Source: JBGSUZ01 sp043770095 (GTDB lineage Bacteria > Bacillota > Clostridia > Peptostreptococcales > Acidaminobacteraceae). From it: a DNA stretch of 64,000 nt. The DNA is taken from NCBI GenBank assembly GCA_043770095.1, contig JAYVIR010000049.1, forward strand, positions 62,001-126,000. Reading direction: 5' to 3'. The notes beneath the pieces are model-generated. The model ran no database searches, was not told the origin of the DNA, and was given only the letters and a program-made list of their open reading frames with translations. Below, one piece after another: positions 16,154 to 25,774 of the stretch. The stretch's first letter is position 1. Every line of letters starts with the position of its first letter. Both the position numbers and the translations under genes were made by a program.

Positions 16154-17236
16154 TTACCTCCGATTTCTAAGCAATTTTTCAAGGTCTTTGTCGGTATAGT
16201 CATTTTTACTTTGTTCAAATTGATGAAAACGATTTTTATTAATTGCTTTATTGGCAAAGTTACCACCATCGGCTGAAGATTTTGTGTCATTTGTTTTAAG
16301 CGCCTTCTTTTCGGCAAGCGTTTGCTGCTGTTTTTGAAGATCTTCCTGGAAAGCACTGATGGTGCGAATGCCCCGCTCGTAAAGGTCCGTCATTGAAGCG
16401 TCCATGTATTTCATGTTAATGTTAGACGTCCTCGTAGAGCGTTCCTTGAGCACTTCTAAGATGAAGTCGAGGCTTAGCGCGTAAACTTGAAGCCATTTGT
16501 CGATGAGCTCCTTGTCGCCGGCACTGACCGTTCGATTGGTAAAGCCAAGTGTTTTGTAAATGCTTCTATAGATAGAATAAGATTTGCTGTCTGTTTCCAT
16601 GTACTGATCCGCATCCTCTGACGTGATGACGCCCTGATCGTACCAATGGGTCAGAATGCTGCGCGTATAGTTGATGTTTTTAACCCCTTTGACCTCGACG
16701 GCAAAGAGGAATGCCTTTAAAATAAGCATTGGCGCATGGTGGAAATCGTAAATCCATGTGAGGATTTCTTGACGTTCTTTCGGCTGAAGTTGTCTGCGCA
16801 TAAGTTGGTCAATTTGATAGAACATGTCGTTGAGTTCTGGATTTTTCGTACTGTCAATCAAATCGTCCAAGCTTGCCTTTTTAGAAGGCTCTGCCACTTT
16901 TTGAGAAAAGTTATTGTCAATGTAAAGCTGTCGAAGCGATAAAAATTCGACGTCATAATCGCCTTGAGCCTCGCTGATAAGATTTTTCTTAACAATACCT
17001 TTCTTTTCCCAAAAATCCCAGGCACTGAGAACATCTTCCATTGTTATGGATAAGTGTTTTGAAATTGTCAAATTTGAAATTTCCATGTTGGTATTGGACT
17101 CATTTGCGTATTTATAGCCAAGCAGATAGACTTTTACATACGTTCCGTTAGCCATAGGCATAAAATCACTAATGAAGATGTTTTCAATAGAAATAGTGCC
17201 AAAATCTATAAAATCAGTTGTTTTTTTAAATCCCAT
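16154..17236 (-). CDS. DnaD-domain replication initiation protein
   Basis: A protein of about 360 residues. The first ~110 residues (TYVKVYLLGYKYAN..., ISKHLSITMEDVLSAWDFWEKKGIVKK) form a winged helix like the amino end of DnaD/DnaB of Bacillus. Two helical DnaD-type segments follow (about 120-200 and 210-300), then a charged, poorly ordered tail. Such proteins remodel DNA at oriC or restart sites and recruit the helicase with DnaI, the gene directly downstream. ATG 17236 (GAGGC about 8 bases upstream) is preferred over the in-frame TTG at 17275. Whether it is the counterpart of DnaB or DnaD of Bacillus is unclear. Confidence 0.88.
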   Translation of the reverse strand: MGFKKTTDFIDFGTISIENIFISDFMPMANGTYVKVYLLGYKYANESNTNMEISNLTISKHLSITMEDVLSAWDFWEKKGIVKKNLISEAQGDYDVEFLSLRQLYIDNNFSQKVAEPSKKASLDDLIDSTKNPELNDMFYQIDQLMRRQLQPKERQEILTWIYDFHHAPMLILKAFLFAVEVKGVKNINYTRSILTHWYDQGVITSEDADQYMETDSKSYSIYRSIYKTLGFTNRTVSAGDKELIDKWLQVYALSLDFILEVLKERSTRTSNINMKYMDASMTDLYERGIRTISAFQEDLQKQQQTLAEKKALKTNDTKSSADGGNFANKAINKNRFHQFEQSKNDYTDKDLEKLLRNRR

Positions 17237-17349
17237 TCGGATTGCCTCGCTTTCTAGGTGTTTCAACGTTTTCAAGCAAATAAATGACGTCCTGCTCTCA
17301 TTATATCAAATTTATTTTTCATTTTGTAATGAAATAATGTTTTAAATTA

Positions 17350-17358
17350 TGCTATACT
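17350..17358 (+). promoter_or_regulatory. Extended -10 promoter for the M23 peptidase gene
   Basis: TG, one base, then TATACT form an extended -10 element; no good -35 is present. The start codon is 121 bases downstream, leaving a fairly long leader in which I see no clear structure. Confidence 0.45.
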
Positions 17359-17478
17359 GGGGAATGAATATTAAAAATGTATTAAATCTATATGACATTT
17401 TGTCGATATAAACGCTGTAGAAGTTTCGTTACTGACTTAATCATAGCATAGAAAAAATCAAAGTGTAGGAGAGTTGTC

Positions 17479-18981
17479 ATGAATCTTAAAGAAATCAAAA
17501 AGCATGTCATTCAGACGAGACAGACATTGACCCATTCACTCGTTAAATTAAATAAAGCGACGTTAACAAAATTTGATGCCATCAGAAAATCAGCTACTGC
17601 GCAAGAACCAATGACTGCCAATAGCATGTTGACTCAATATAAACAAGTAACGTCTTTAGCTGTTGCGGGTGCAATGGTATTTACATCTGGTATTTTTGCT
17701 TATCGAAATGTTGAATTTGGAAACGGCGCATTAGAAATGGCTTTAAATACCCCTACAGTCAAAGAAGAAGGCAAAAGAATTGAATCCGTAATGCCATCGA
17801 AGGCTCTTTTAAAAAGTAGTGAAAATGTGGCACTTCCAGCAAAAGACGCAAAAATCGGTCAAACGATGATTGCAGACAGAACCATCATAAAAGGCTCACA
17901 ACCCTTTATTTTAGAGACAGCATTAGAAAATGTTTCTTATTATGCTCAAATTGGGCTAGAGGGATACGCCTTTATGATTAATGACAAAGAAATTGGGTTT
18001 TTCAAAAATAAATCAGAAATAGATCAAACGTTAGCTGCTTACAAAACACAGCTTTTAGGAGGCGCAACGGTTGAAGAATCTTATTTTAAAGAGCGTGTCA
18101 GCACTCAAGAGGACAGAAAAAAAGCGGCTTTCTTTAAAGGATACGTCAATAAAGACTCAGCGCTGAATCTCATTGCCAAGGGAACGGATGTTGAAAAAAT
18201 CCACACGGTTTCGGACGGTGAAAGCTTCTGGGCAATTTCTACGAAATATGGCATTGGGGTGGATGATTTAATCAAAGCCAATCCACAAATTGTTCCTGAG
18301 CGCATCAAATCGGGCGATAAAATTAATCTTGTCGTGGCAAAGCCACTCATTACTCTATGTACGATACAAACGGTTACATACTCAGAAAAAATACCATTTA
18401 CCACTCGTTATAAAGATGATGCTGGCGCGTTTAAAGGGCAAGCTAAGATTGCCATCATAGGGAATTCTGGCGAAAAAATGATTGTTGCCAAATTGGTCAA
18501 AGAAAATGGCATTTTGGTTAAACGTTCAATCGTTTCGGAAAAAGTTACTTTAGTAGCCAGCGATCAAGTGGTGCTTCAAGGGACGAAGAAAGCCCCTTCA
18601 ACGGCTGCGACGGGCAAAATGGCAAAACCGTATTCAAGAGGGAGCTACTCTTCAGGTTTTGGAAGACGATGGGGCAGAATGCATACTGGTGTTGACTGGA
18701 GCATGCCTGTCGGTTCACCAATCTATGCGGCTGACGGCGGAGTTGTCACTGAAGCTGGAAACGATGGCGCTTATGGCAAGTGCATTATCATCAATCATGG
18801 CAATGGCATAAAAACAAGATATGCACACAATAGCAAATTGTTGGTCAAAGTCGGCGATAAAGTGTTTAAAGGCCAAAAAATATCGAACAGCGGTAATACC
18901 GGTCGAACCACTGGACCTCATTTGCATTTTGAAGTGCTGAAAAACGGCACTCCGGTAAATCCGTTGAAGTATTTAAGATAA
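17479..18981 (+). CDS. Cell-wall peptidase: LysM, G5 and M23 (LytM) domains
   Basis: A 500-residue envelope protein anchored by one transmembrane segment (about residues 55-75). After a spacer come a LysM peptidoglycan-binding domain (SDGESFWAISTKYGIGVDDL, about 250-290), a G5-like domain (about 295-375) and a carboxy-terminal M23 metallopeptidase. Zinc ligands are visible in MHTGVDWSMP (near 400) and HLHFEV (near 480); the catalytic histidine is in RYAHNSK. M23 enzymes cut peptide crosslinks in peptidoglycan; the intact motifs argue for an active enzyme. It lies directly upstream of the walRK operon, which in other Firmicutes controls such hydrolases. A GTAGGAGAG ribosome binding site precedes the ATG. 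Confidence 0.93.
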   Translation: MNLKEIKKHVIQTRQTLTHSLVKLNKATLTKFDAIRKSATAQEPMTANSMLTQYKQVTSLAVAGAMVFTSGIFAYRNVEFGNGALEMALNTPTVKEEGKRIESVMPSKALLKSSENVALPAKDAKIGQTMIADRTIIKGSQPFILETALENVSYYAQIGLEGYAFMINDKEIGFFKNKSEIDQTLAAYKTQLLGGATVEESYFKERVSTQEDRKKAAFFKGYVNKDSALNLIAKGTDVEKIHTVSDGESFWAISTKYGIGVDDLIKANPQIVPERIKSGDKINLVVAKPLITLCTIQTVTYSEKIPFTTRYKDDAGAFKGQAKIAIIGNSGEKMIVAKLVKENGILVKRSIVSEKVTLVASDQVVLQGTKKAPSTAATGKMAKPYSRGSYSSGFGRRWGRMHTGVDWSMPVGSPIYAADGGVVTEAGNDGAYGKCIIINHGNGIKTRYAHNSKLLVKVGDKVFKGQKISNSGNTGRTTGPHLHFEVLKNGTPVNPLKYLR

Positions 18982-19003
18982 TTTAAGGTAAAATTTCATT
19001 ACC

Positions 19004-19033
19004 AGACATGAGGCGTTGCTTCATGTCTTTTTT
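19004..19033 (+). terminator. Terminator after the M23 peptidase gene
   Basis: An 8-base stem (19004-19011 with 19021-19028) with a partly paired loop is followed by a T-rich run. Confidence 0.8.
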
Positions 19034-19064
19034 ATTACAAAAAATGTTGGAAAGTGACTTAAGA

Positions 19065-19093
19065 TGGACAGAGTCGTAGAATAAGACTATTAT
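19065..19093 (+). promoter_or_regulatory. Promoter of the walRK operon
   Basis: TGGACA and TATTAT are 17 bases apart, 54 bases before the walR start codon. Confidence 0.6.
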
Positions 19094-19146
19094 TAAATTA
19101 GGCTTGCCCGTTTGTGGCAATAGAAAAAAAGATAAGAGGTGCTCCT

Positions 19147-19845
19147 ATGAATAGCAGAAAAATCCTTGTTGTAGATGATGAAAAACCGATTTCCGACATC
19201 ATTAAATTCAATTTAGTAAAAGAAGGATTTAACGTCATTACCGCATATGATGGCGAAGAAGCCGTGGCTAAAGTCAAACAGTCGCAGCCAGACCTTGTCC
19301 TCTTAGATGTCATGCTGCCGAAATTAGATGGTTTTCAGGTTCTAAGAAAAATTCGTGAACACTATAGCATTCCTGTTATTATGCTGACTGCTAAAGAGGA
19401 AGAAGTTGATAAAGTGCTGGGCCTAGAATTAGGCGCAGATGATTATATTACAAAGCCTTTTGGCATGAGAGAGCTCATTGCAAGAGTTAAGGCCAACATC
19501 AGAAGAGCTGAAATCACACCATTGCAAGAAGATGAAGGCACTGTGGTGATTGAAACGGGCAATTTGAAAATTGACATAGACCGATATGAGGTCAAAAAAA
19601 GCGATGAAGTCATCGAGTTGACATTAAGAGAATTTGAACTCTTGAAGTTCCTAGTGACCCAAGACAGCCAAATTTTTACAAGGGAACAGTTGTTAAAAGA
19701 TGTTTGGGGCTATGAATATTTTGGAGATATTAGAACCGTAGATGTAACGGTAAGACGATTAAGAGAGAAAGTAGAAGATGATTCGAGTAATCCGAAATAC
19801 ATTATGACAAAACGAGGAGTCGGATACTACTTCAGGAGGATTTAA
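19147..19845 (+). CDS. walR: Response regulator WalR (YycF), OmpR family
   Basis: A 232-residue transcription factor, the output half of the WalRK system that controls cell-wall metabolism and is usually essential in Firmicutes. The receiver domain has the acidic pair D10-D11, the phospho-acceptor D54 (LLLDVMLP) and the conserved lysine in YITKPF. The OmpR-type winged helix occupies about residues 135-230 (LTLREFELLKFL, TVDVTVRRLREKVE). The ATG at 19147 has AGAGGTG 8 bases upstream. It is followed after 4 bases by walK. Confidence 0.95.
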   Translation: MNSRKILVVDDEKPISDIIKFNLVKEGFNVITAYDGEEAVAKVKQSQPDLVLLDVMLPKLDGFQVLRKIREHYSIPVIMLTAKEEEVDKVLGLELGADDYITKPFGMRELIARVKANIRRAEITPLQEDEGTVVIETGNLKIDIDRYEVKKSDEVIELTLREFELLKFLVTQDSQIFTREQLLKDVWGYEYFGDIRTVDVTVRRLREKVEDDSSNPKYIMTKRGVGYYFRRI

Positions 19846-19849
19846 GTGA

Positions 19850-21643
19850 ATGTTTAATAGTATCCGCTGGAAATTCACCACGATTTATTTTGTACTGGTT
19901 TTCATTGGTATGATTATTTCCGGGGTATTCATTGTAAGGTCGTTTGAAAATTTCAACCTTGACGAGATTTCTGTAAAGTTAGGAAAAATTTCCGAGTTGA
20001 TTCAGCCTCAAATTGAATCAATGAAAGATTTAGACAAGAGTGCTGATGAAATTCAAACCATTATTAACAATAACAAAAACATCGGACTTCGCGAAGAAAT
20101 TTTTGTGATCTCTGTAAGCAATAACCGAATCTTAGCGACGAGCACTCAAAATTTAAATCGAAATGCAGGTGAGATTCTAGATTTTGATCTCATTATTGAA
20201 GGCATGAGTGGTAAAGAGGGTCAGAAAACCATCAGCATTGACCAGAATGGGATTCCCATTCGCACCATGGATCAGGTGAGGCCAATTAAATCTGCAAATG
20301 GACAGGTAAACGGACTGCTGTATCTAAGAAGTGACCTTTCGGAGATGTATAAAACGATTAGCACGGCCAAACAAATCATTCTCCAAGCAACCGTGCTGGC
20401 TTGTTTCATTACGGTCATATTAGGTTTTTTTGTGGCGAAAACGATTACGGAGCCAATAAACGATGTTACTGAGAAAGCCTTTAAAATGGCTAGTGGCGAC
20501 TTTGACCAAATTGTTGACGTGAAGTCGAACGATGAAATCGGGAAGTTGGCGGAAATGTTCAATCACCTGACAAAGCGGCTAAAGATAAGCGTCAGTGAAA
20601 TTTCGCGGGAAAAAAGTAAATTGGAAGCGATTATTCACTATATGGACGATGGACTGATTGCCGTTAATACAGATGGGAATATCATACATTTGAATCCGAA
20701 AGCCATTAAAATGCTTCAAATTGCGCCTAATATTAAGCATCTAGATGATATTTTCCTTAATATCGATGAAGATTTGATGATTAAAAATATTGCTGACTAT
20801 AATGATGAAGGCATTGGAAAACGTAGCATTTATATGGGTGAGTCCATCTTGAGGGTGAATTATGCGCCTTTTCAAAATGACAAAGGAATGAAGTCCGGCT
20901 ACGTGTTTGTCCTTCAAGACATCACCGATCAAGAAAAATTAGACCGAATGCGCCGAGAATTTGTCGCCAACGTGTCTCATGAACTAAAAACACCGCTCAC
21001 AACGATTAAATCCTACACTGAGACGATTTTGGACGGCGTGGTAACTGATATGGATACCGTTATCGAATTCCTTACTGTCGTCAATGATGAGGCTGATCGG
21101 ATGGCTCGGTTGGTCAGAGACTTGCTTCAACTCTCGAATTTTGATTCTAAACAAGTGCGCTTAGATTTGATTGAATATGACTATTTGAAATTGCTAAGAG
21201 GTGCTGTTCAAAAACTAGAAGTTACCGCAAAGAGCAAAAGACAGTCCTTTAAACTAATTTCAGATTGTGAAAGCATTGAAGGCGTTTTTGATCGAGATCG
21301 TATTGAACAAGTGGTTCTTAACATTCTTTCAAATGCGATTAAATATACACCCGAAGGTGGACTTATTAAAATTTTTGTTTCTAAAAATTCAGAACAAGTT
21401 CTGCTTAAATTCCAAGACAATGGCATGGGTATACCAGAATCTGATATTCTGCAGATTTTTGAACGTTTTTATCGAGTGGAAAAAGCAAGGTCGCGCGCGA
21501 TGGGTGGCACTGGTTTAGGATTGTCAATTGCCAAGCATATTGTAGAGGTTCACGGCGGCACAATACGCATTGATTCGCAAGTCGATGTGGGGACAACTGT
21601 CTTCATAAATATCCCACTTGAGGTGGATAAATACTTACCATAA
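19850..21643 (+). CDS. walK: Sensor histidine kinase WalK (YycG)
   Basis: A 597-residue membrane kinase that phosphorylates WalR. In order: transmembrane helix 1 (about 8-28), an extracytoplasmic sensor domain (about 30-175), helix 2 (about 178-200), HAMP (about 200-250), a PAS domain (about 258-360), HisKA with the phospho-accepting His377 (VSHELKTPLT), and HATPase_c with the N box NILSNAIKYTPEGG, DNGMGIP and GGTGLGLSIAKH. This is the full WalK layout. It starts 4 bases after walR with an AGGAGG site. The downstream genes yycH, yycI and walJ are its usual partners. Confidence 0.95.
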   Translation: MFNSIRWKFTTIYFVLVFIGMIISGVFIVRSFENFNLDEISVKLGKISELIQPQIESMKDLDKSADEIQTIINNNKNIGLREEIFVISVSNNRILATSTQNLNRNAGEILDFDLIIEGMSGKEGQKTISIDQNGIPIRTMDQVRPIKSANGQVNGLLYLRSDLSEMYKTISTAKQIILQATVLACFITVILGFFVAKTITEPINDVTEKAFKMASGDFDQIVDVKSNDEIGKLAEMFNHLTKRLKISVSEISREKSKLEAIIHYMDDGLIAVNTDGNIIHLNPKAIKMLQIAPNIKHLDDIFLNIDEDLMIKNIADYNDEGIGKRSIYMGESILRVNYAPFQNDKGMKSGYVFVLQDITDQEKLDRMRREFVANVSHELKTPLTTIKSYTETILDGVVTDMDTVIEFLTVVNDEADRMARLVRDLLQLSNFDSKQVRLDLIEYDYLKLLRGAVQKLEVTAKSKRQSFKLISDCESIEGVFDRDRIEQVVLNILSNAIKYTPEGGLIKIFVSKNSEQVLLKFQDNGMGIPESDILQIFERFYRVEKARSRAMGGTGLGLSIAKHIVEVHGGTIRIDSQVDVGTTVFINIPLEVDKYLP

Positions 21644-21751
21644 CCCAACAATTTGAAGCTGTTGGAGAAATCTGTATTTATTTTTGGTCAAGTTGCGTTA
21701 AGTGTCATATGCTTTTAAATATCGTGTAATTTGTTTGTAATACTAATCAGT

Positions 21752-21757
21752 TATAAT
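21752..21757 (+). promoter_or_regulatory. Possible internal promoter in the wal operon
   Basis: A perfect TATAAT lies 51 bases before the next gene, with TTGTTT 15 bases upstream (short spacing). It lies in a 164-base gap after walK in which no terminator is seen. Confidence 0.35.
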
Positions 21758-21807
21758 AGGTACTAGGAAAGTAATACAAATCGATTATTGAAATGGAGGA
21801 GACTCAG

Positions 21808-22563
21808 ATGTTTAAGCGATGTTTGTCGTTATCAATTGTTGTAATGCTTGTCAGTTCGCTGGGTTTTTCCAGTTTCGCAGACACCGTTAAGAAATCTGTA
21901 AGTGATAATGAAGTTGCCGATGCTATCAATATTGTTCAACCTGCGAGTAAAGTGGTTATTTTAGAAGATTCTACGACTTTGTCGACGTTAACCATCTCTG
22001 GAACGGCGACGACCTTCCAAGGATTAACACTTAGTATGTCATTGGATCGACTAGAAGCCAAAGCTCTCATTGATAGTGTGGACTCATCACAGTTTTCAAG
22101 CATTCCTAAGTCTTTGTTAGATATAGATACGAAGAATACGAAAGAGAATGCTATTGGTAAAAAATTTGCCAAAGCGTATGAAGAAAGAGTTAAAGCTGGG
22201 TTTGATTATGACAAAGCTTCAAATGCGTTAGAAAATGCAAAAAAAGACAGTAAACTCACTCAGGCAAAACTCAAAGACCTCAAAGAAGACGTGGATAAAG
22301 CCTCTAAAAATTTGAGAGACGCAATAGAAGACTACCAAAATGCAGCATCTGACTATTCAGACATCAATCAAGTCGGTATTTTTTCAGATGTGACGATTGA
22401 GAGAAAGTTTGCAGGGTTCGAAAAAAATATTAAAAATGTTCCGACTGGGTATTATAATTTAACGTTTAAGCGCTCAGATAACAATCATATTGTAAAGACC
22501 GTTGTTTTTGAAGTGATTGGGTCAGAGGGCATTATTTTACTGAAGGAAGGGAACAAGAAGTAA
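21808..22563 (+). CDS. Secreted coiled-coil protein of unknown function in the wal operon
   Basis: A 251-residue exported protein. It has a signal peptide (MFKRCLSLSIVVMLVSSLGF, cleavage likely after SFA near residue 25) and no lipobox or transmembrane segment. The mature part starts with a beta-like region rich in Thr, Ser and Leu and then has a long Lys/Asp/Leu heptad region (about 125-185, e.g. DKASKNLRDAIEDYQN) predicted to be coiled coil; the end is beta-like again. I do not recognise a family. It sits between walK and yycH, 16 bases before the latter, so it may modulate WalK sensing outside the membrane; that is inference from position only. GGAGGAG precedes the ATG at 21808. Confidence 0.75.
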   Translation: MFKRCLSLSIVVMLVSSLGFSSFADTVKKSVSDNEVADAINIVQPASKVVILEDSTTLSTLTISGTATTFQGLTLSMSLDRLEAKALIDSVDSSQFSSIPKSLLDIDTKNTKENAIGKKFAKAYEERVKAGFDYDKASNALENAKKDSKLTQAKLKDLKEDVDKASKNLRDAIEDYQNAASDYSDINQVGIFSDVTIERKFAGFEKNIKNVPTGYYNLTFKRSDNNHIVKTVVFEVIGSEGIILLKEGNKK

Positions 22564-22579
22564 CCGGTTGGAGGACTCC

Positions 22580-24082
22580 ATGATTTTTGAGAAAATGAAA
22601 TCAGGAATACTTGCCATTTTGTTTGCCTCTTGCATTTTATTGGCGGGACAATTGCTATTAGACTTTAAAGGCAGTTCGTCGGAAACAATCGCCACTCAAA
22701 CCGCAAGCTTAAAACCTATTAATTATGAGAATATACTATACCCCCAAAGCTGCTCGATTAGTTTTGGGGGCGGTTTGTATAAAGGGGTTTTTTCAACAGA
22801 GGTCAAACAAAATTTGTGGCAAGAGTCTCGTAAATACATCAAAAATTACGTGGACTATTTGGAAATCAGTAAAATATCTCAAGAGGAATGGGACACTGCT
22901 GTTAAGTTTAAGGCAGTGCGTTTTGTTATGCCCTTTTCAATGTCAGTCGCTCAGTTGCAATCGCTTTTGAGTGATCAGTCTTTGAAAAGCGAAGCAGAAA
23001 ATATGAATTTTGACACGATAATAATGCCCATAAACGAAGACGACTCCATTTACCTTGGGAAGAGAACTGGTGGCGAATACTACCTATTAACGGGTGTGAA
23101 ACGGGACGTCTATTTAAATAGTTTGTTAATGCAATATGAGAAGAACGCCAATACGTATGAGGCTAAGACGATTGAGGAATTATATGGACCAAGTAAAGTG
23201 CTCTCGCAAGTCAATGAGCCATTTTTGTACAATCAGGTATTATTTCCCATTAGCAAAATCGCAAACATTCCTTTTATTAAAGTTGAAAACGAGTTAAATA
23301 TTTCCAATCTTTCGCAGCAGGATTTAAAACAATATGTAGGTAAGGCCTTTGGCTATCGAAACGATTTTCTCAAAAAAATAGAAGACATCGACAGCTCTTT
23401 AGTTTATTTGTATGGGTATGGTGACCGAGCGTTAAAAATTGGTGCGGATGGCATCATCACCTATAAAAAGCGATATGAAAAGCAAACGGGCAATGAAAAT
23501 TATACGTTTAATGAAGCCATTGCTATAGCAATCAACGAACTTCAAATTTACGGCAGTTTGCCAAATGGCTACTATCTTTCAGGCTATAAGGAGTCTAAAG
23601 ACAAAGACAATAATGTCGTGAAACAATTGACGTTTAATTATGAGTTAGAGAATTTACCGATTTATCGCGAAGAAGATTTGACGGGTCAGCCGATGGTTGT
23701 TGAAATCACGCAGAGCCAAGTCACGAGTGTTAAACGAAAGCTAAGCAATTATTTGAGAACTTTCAGCGTGGATGAAATTTGGGATGAACCAATGGCCATT
23801 TTGGATATTCTTGAATTTAATTATGATGTAATCAGCAAGAATTTCGAAAAAAATGATTATAAGGTGAAACCCAATACACCAACAGACCCAAGTAAGAATC
23901 CTAATTTTGCTTCAGAAATGTTACAGAGCATTCAGTCAGTAAATCTCGTTTATTACGGAAATTCGGACAAATCGGGAAGTCTTGTGCCTGCATGGCAAAT
24001 CAAAGTGGGCAGTAACGAATACATCATTAACATCTACAGTGGTGAAATTCTTAAATGGATCCCACCGGAGGGAGTGAAGTAA
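22580..24082 (+). CDS. yycH: YycH-family regulator of WalK
   Basis: This protein of about 500 residues has one amino-terminal transmembrane helix (about 8-27) and a large extracytoplasmic part, the topology of YycH, which contacts WalK in the membrane and tunes its activity. Similarity is in layout and position rather than in short motifs. The start is ATG 22580, with GGAGG 6 bases upstream; an in-frame TTG at 22568 lies before that site. It ends 1 base before the yycI start. It is somewhat longer than the usual YycH (about 450). Confidence 0.8.
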   Translation: MIFEKMKSGILAILFASCILLAGQLLLDFKGSSSETIATQTASLKPINYENILYPQSCSISFGGGLYKGVFSTEVKQNLWQESRKYIKNYVDYLEISKISQEEWDTAVKFKAVRFVMPFSMSVAQLQSLLSDQSLKSEAENMNFDTIIMPINEDDSIYLGKRTGGEYYLLTGVKRDVYLNSLLMQYEKNANTYEAKTIEELYGPSKVLSQVNEPFLYNQVLFPISKIANIPFIKVENELNISNLSQQDLKQYVGKAFGYRNDFLKKIEDIDSSLVYLYGYGDRALKIGADGIITYKKRYEKQTGNENYTFNEAIAIAINELQIYGSLPNGYYLSGYKESKDKDNNVVKQLTFNYELENLPIYREEDLTGQPMVVEITQSQVTSVKRKLSNYLRTFSVDEIWDEPMAILDILEFNYDVISKNFEKNDYKVKPNTPTDPSKNPNFASEMLQSIQSVNLVYYGNSDKSGSLVPAWQIKVGSNEYIINIYSGEILKWIPPEGVK

Positions 24083-24083
24083 A

Positions 24084-24938
24084 TTGGATTGGACCAAATC
24101 AAAAAGCATCTTGATGATTGCGCTTATCTTAACTAATTTTATTTTGCTTTATGGCGTTATGGATAGTAAACATGCTTTTGACAACAACTTTGATCATGAG
24201 GCTGAGTCTTGGAGTGAAGTCATTGAGATTGGAAAACAAAAACAAATTACGTTTGATCAGCCACCGGTTTATTACTCCAATACCCTACAGGGCATTAGGC
24301 TTGAGTATCAAATGTACAATACGGAGCAGATTGCTCAAAATCTACTCGGAACCTATATGGTGAATCTTGGACGGTATCAAAATAAATTAGGCGATGAAAT
24401 GATTTTTGAAAATGGAAACAAGCTTCTTTTCACTAAAAATAATTCTAAGAATCCAATAGTTTCTCAAGATTTAGATCAAAGTGTTGCTAAAATTAAGGCA
24501 GAACAATTTTTAAGTGATATACAGCTCAGTTCGGCGGACATGTTTTTTTGGAATGTTGAAAAGGGAAATGGGTTGACCACAGTTATTTTCAGACAATATT
24601 ATAAAAAATTATTCTTAGATGATGCCTATATGGCAGTAACTTTTCAAGGGTCGAAAGTCATAAAATTTGAACGTAAATGGTTTAACCCGCCTGAAATTTT
24701 AAATTATTCAAGAAAAATCATACAACCCTCAAAAGCCTTGTTTATGGCATTTGACAGTGTTCAACAAGCGGGAGAAACCGTGCCGATAAAAATTAAATAT
24801 TTGGAACTCGGATATAGACTAGATTCAAGTGCGCTAGTAAGTTCAATCAAAGCTGGGGAGGCATCGCCTTATTGGCGGGTCTTGACGGACAAGGGCAAGG
24901 TGTACTATATTAAAGCACAAGAGCAGGTCGGCAATTGA
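24084..24938 (+). CDS. yycI: YycI-family regulator of WalK
   Basis: A 284-residue protein with a single amino-terminal membrane helix (MDWTKSKSILMIALILTNF, a typical YycI opening) and an extracytoplasmic YycI/YycH-like fold. It starts with TTG at 24084, with GGAGGGAG about 9 bases upstream inside the end of yycH. In Bacillus and Staphylococcus YycH and YycI form a complex that controls WalK. It is followed after 35 bases by walJ. Confidence 0.85.
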   Translation: MDWTKSKSILMIALILTNFILLYGVMDSKHAFDNNFDHEAESWSEVIEIGKQKQITFDQPPVYYSNTLQGIRLEYQMYNTEQIAQNLLGTYMVNLGRYQNKLGDEMIFENGNKLLFTKNNSKNPIVSQDLDQSVAKIKAEQFLSDIQLSSADMFFWNVEKGNGLTTVIFRQYYKKLFLDDAYMAVTFQGSKVIKFERKWFNPPEILNYSRKIIQPSKALFMAFDSVQQAGETVPIKIKYLELGYRLDSSALVSSIKAGEASPYWRVLTDKGKVYYIKAQEQVGN

Positions 24939-24973
24939 GTTAAAGAAGCAACTGAAGATAAGGGAGTAATTTA

Positions 24974-25774
24974 ATGAGTTTAAAATTTTGTTCATTAGCA
25001 AGTGGTAGTAGTGGGAATTGTCAATGGATTTCCTCTGATAAAACAGCTGTGCTTTTAGATGCAGGTTTGAGCGGGAAATATATTCAAGCTGCGATGAATA
25101 GCATTTCAGCGGATTTGGAAAAAGTTCAGGGTATTTTGCTGACCCATGAACACACAGATCACGTTAAATGCGTTGGCGTTATGATGAGACGATATGGACT
25201 TAGGCTATATATCAATGAACTGACTTTTGAGGCCATTGAATCAAAGCTTGGAAAATTTGACCCCAATCAAGTCACCATTTTTGAAAACAACAAAGCGTTT
25301 GAAATAGGCGATTTAGAAGTGAAACCGTTTAGCATTTCGCATGATGCGGTCGATCCTGTGGCCTACAGCTTTATGCATGGGCAAAGAAAAATATCCGTTG
25401 CGACGGATCTGGGCATCGTAGATCCTCGGATTTTAAGTGAGCTCTTAGCGTCGGATTTATTGATGATTGAGGCCAATCACGATGTTGAAATGCTAAAAGT
25501 TGGACCTTATCCTTATCATTTAAAACGCCGCATCTTATCTGAGATTGGACATTTATCAAATGACCATGCTGGAGAAGTTGCGTTAGAAGTTCTCAGACAA
25601 GGAAAACTCCAGAGTGTTCTGCTGGGACATATCAGCAAAGAGAATAATCATCCAGATTTGGCGTATGAAACCGTTAAAGCTTGCTTTGACGCAGAGGGCG
25701 TAGAGATTGGGAAAGATGTGCAACTGGACATGACCTACAGAGACCGTGTCAGTAAGTTGTATCAGTTGTGTTAA
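24974..25774 (+). CDS. walJ: WalJ (YycJ) metallo-beta-lactamase-fold hydrolase
   Basis: A 266-residue cytoplasmic enzyme of the metallo-beta-lactamase fold that starts MSLKFCSLASGSSGNC, the signature of YycJ/WalJ. The dinuclear metal site is seen in THEHTDH (about residues 56-62), the ISHDAVDP His, and the Asp of VATDLG. WalJ is the last gene of the wal operon in many Firmicutes and is proposed to be a nuclease linked to replication or repair. The stop overlaps the convergent merR stop by 4 bases, with no terminator between them. Confidence 0.93.
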   Translation: MSLKFCSLASGSSGNCQWISSDKTAVLLDAGLSGKYIQAAMNSISADLEKVQGILLTHEHTDHVKCVGVMMRRYGLRLYINELTFEAIESKLGKFDPNQVTIFENNKAFEIGDLEVKPFSISHDAVDPVAYSFMHGQRKISVATDLGIVDPRILSELLASDLLMIEANHDVEMLKVGPYPYHLKRRILSEIGHLSNDHAGEVALEVLRQGKLQSVLLGHISKENNHPDLAYETVKACFDAEGVEIGKDVQLDMTYRDRVSKLYQLC

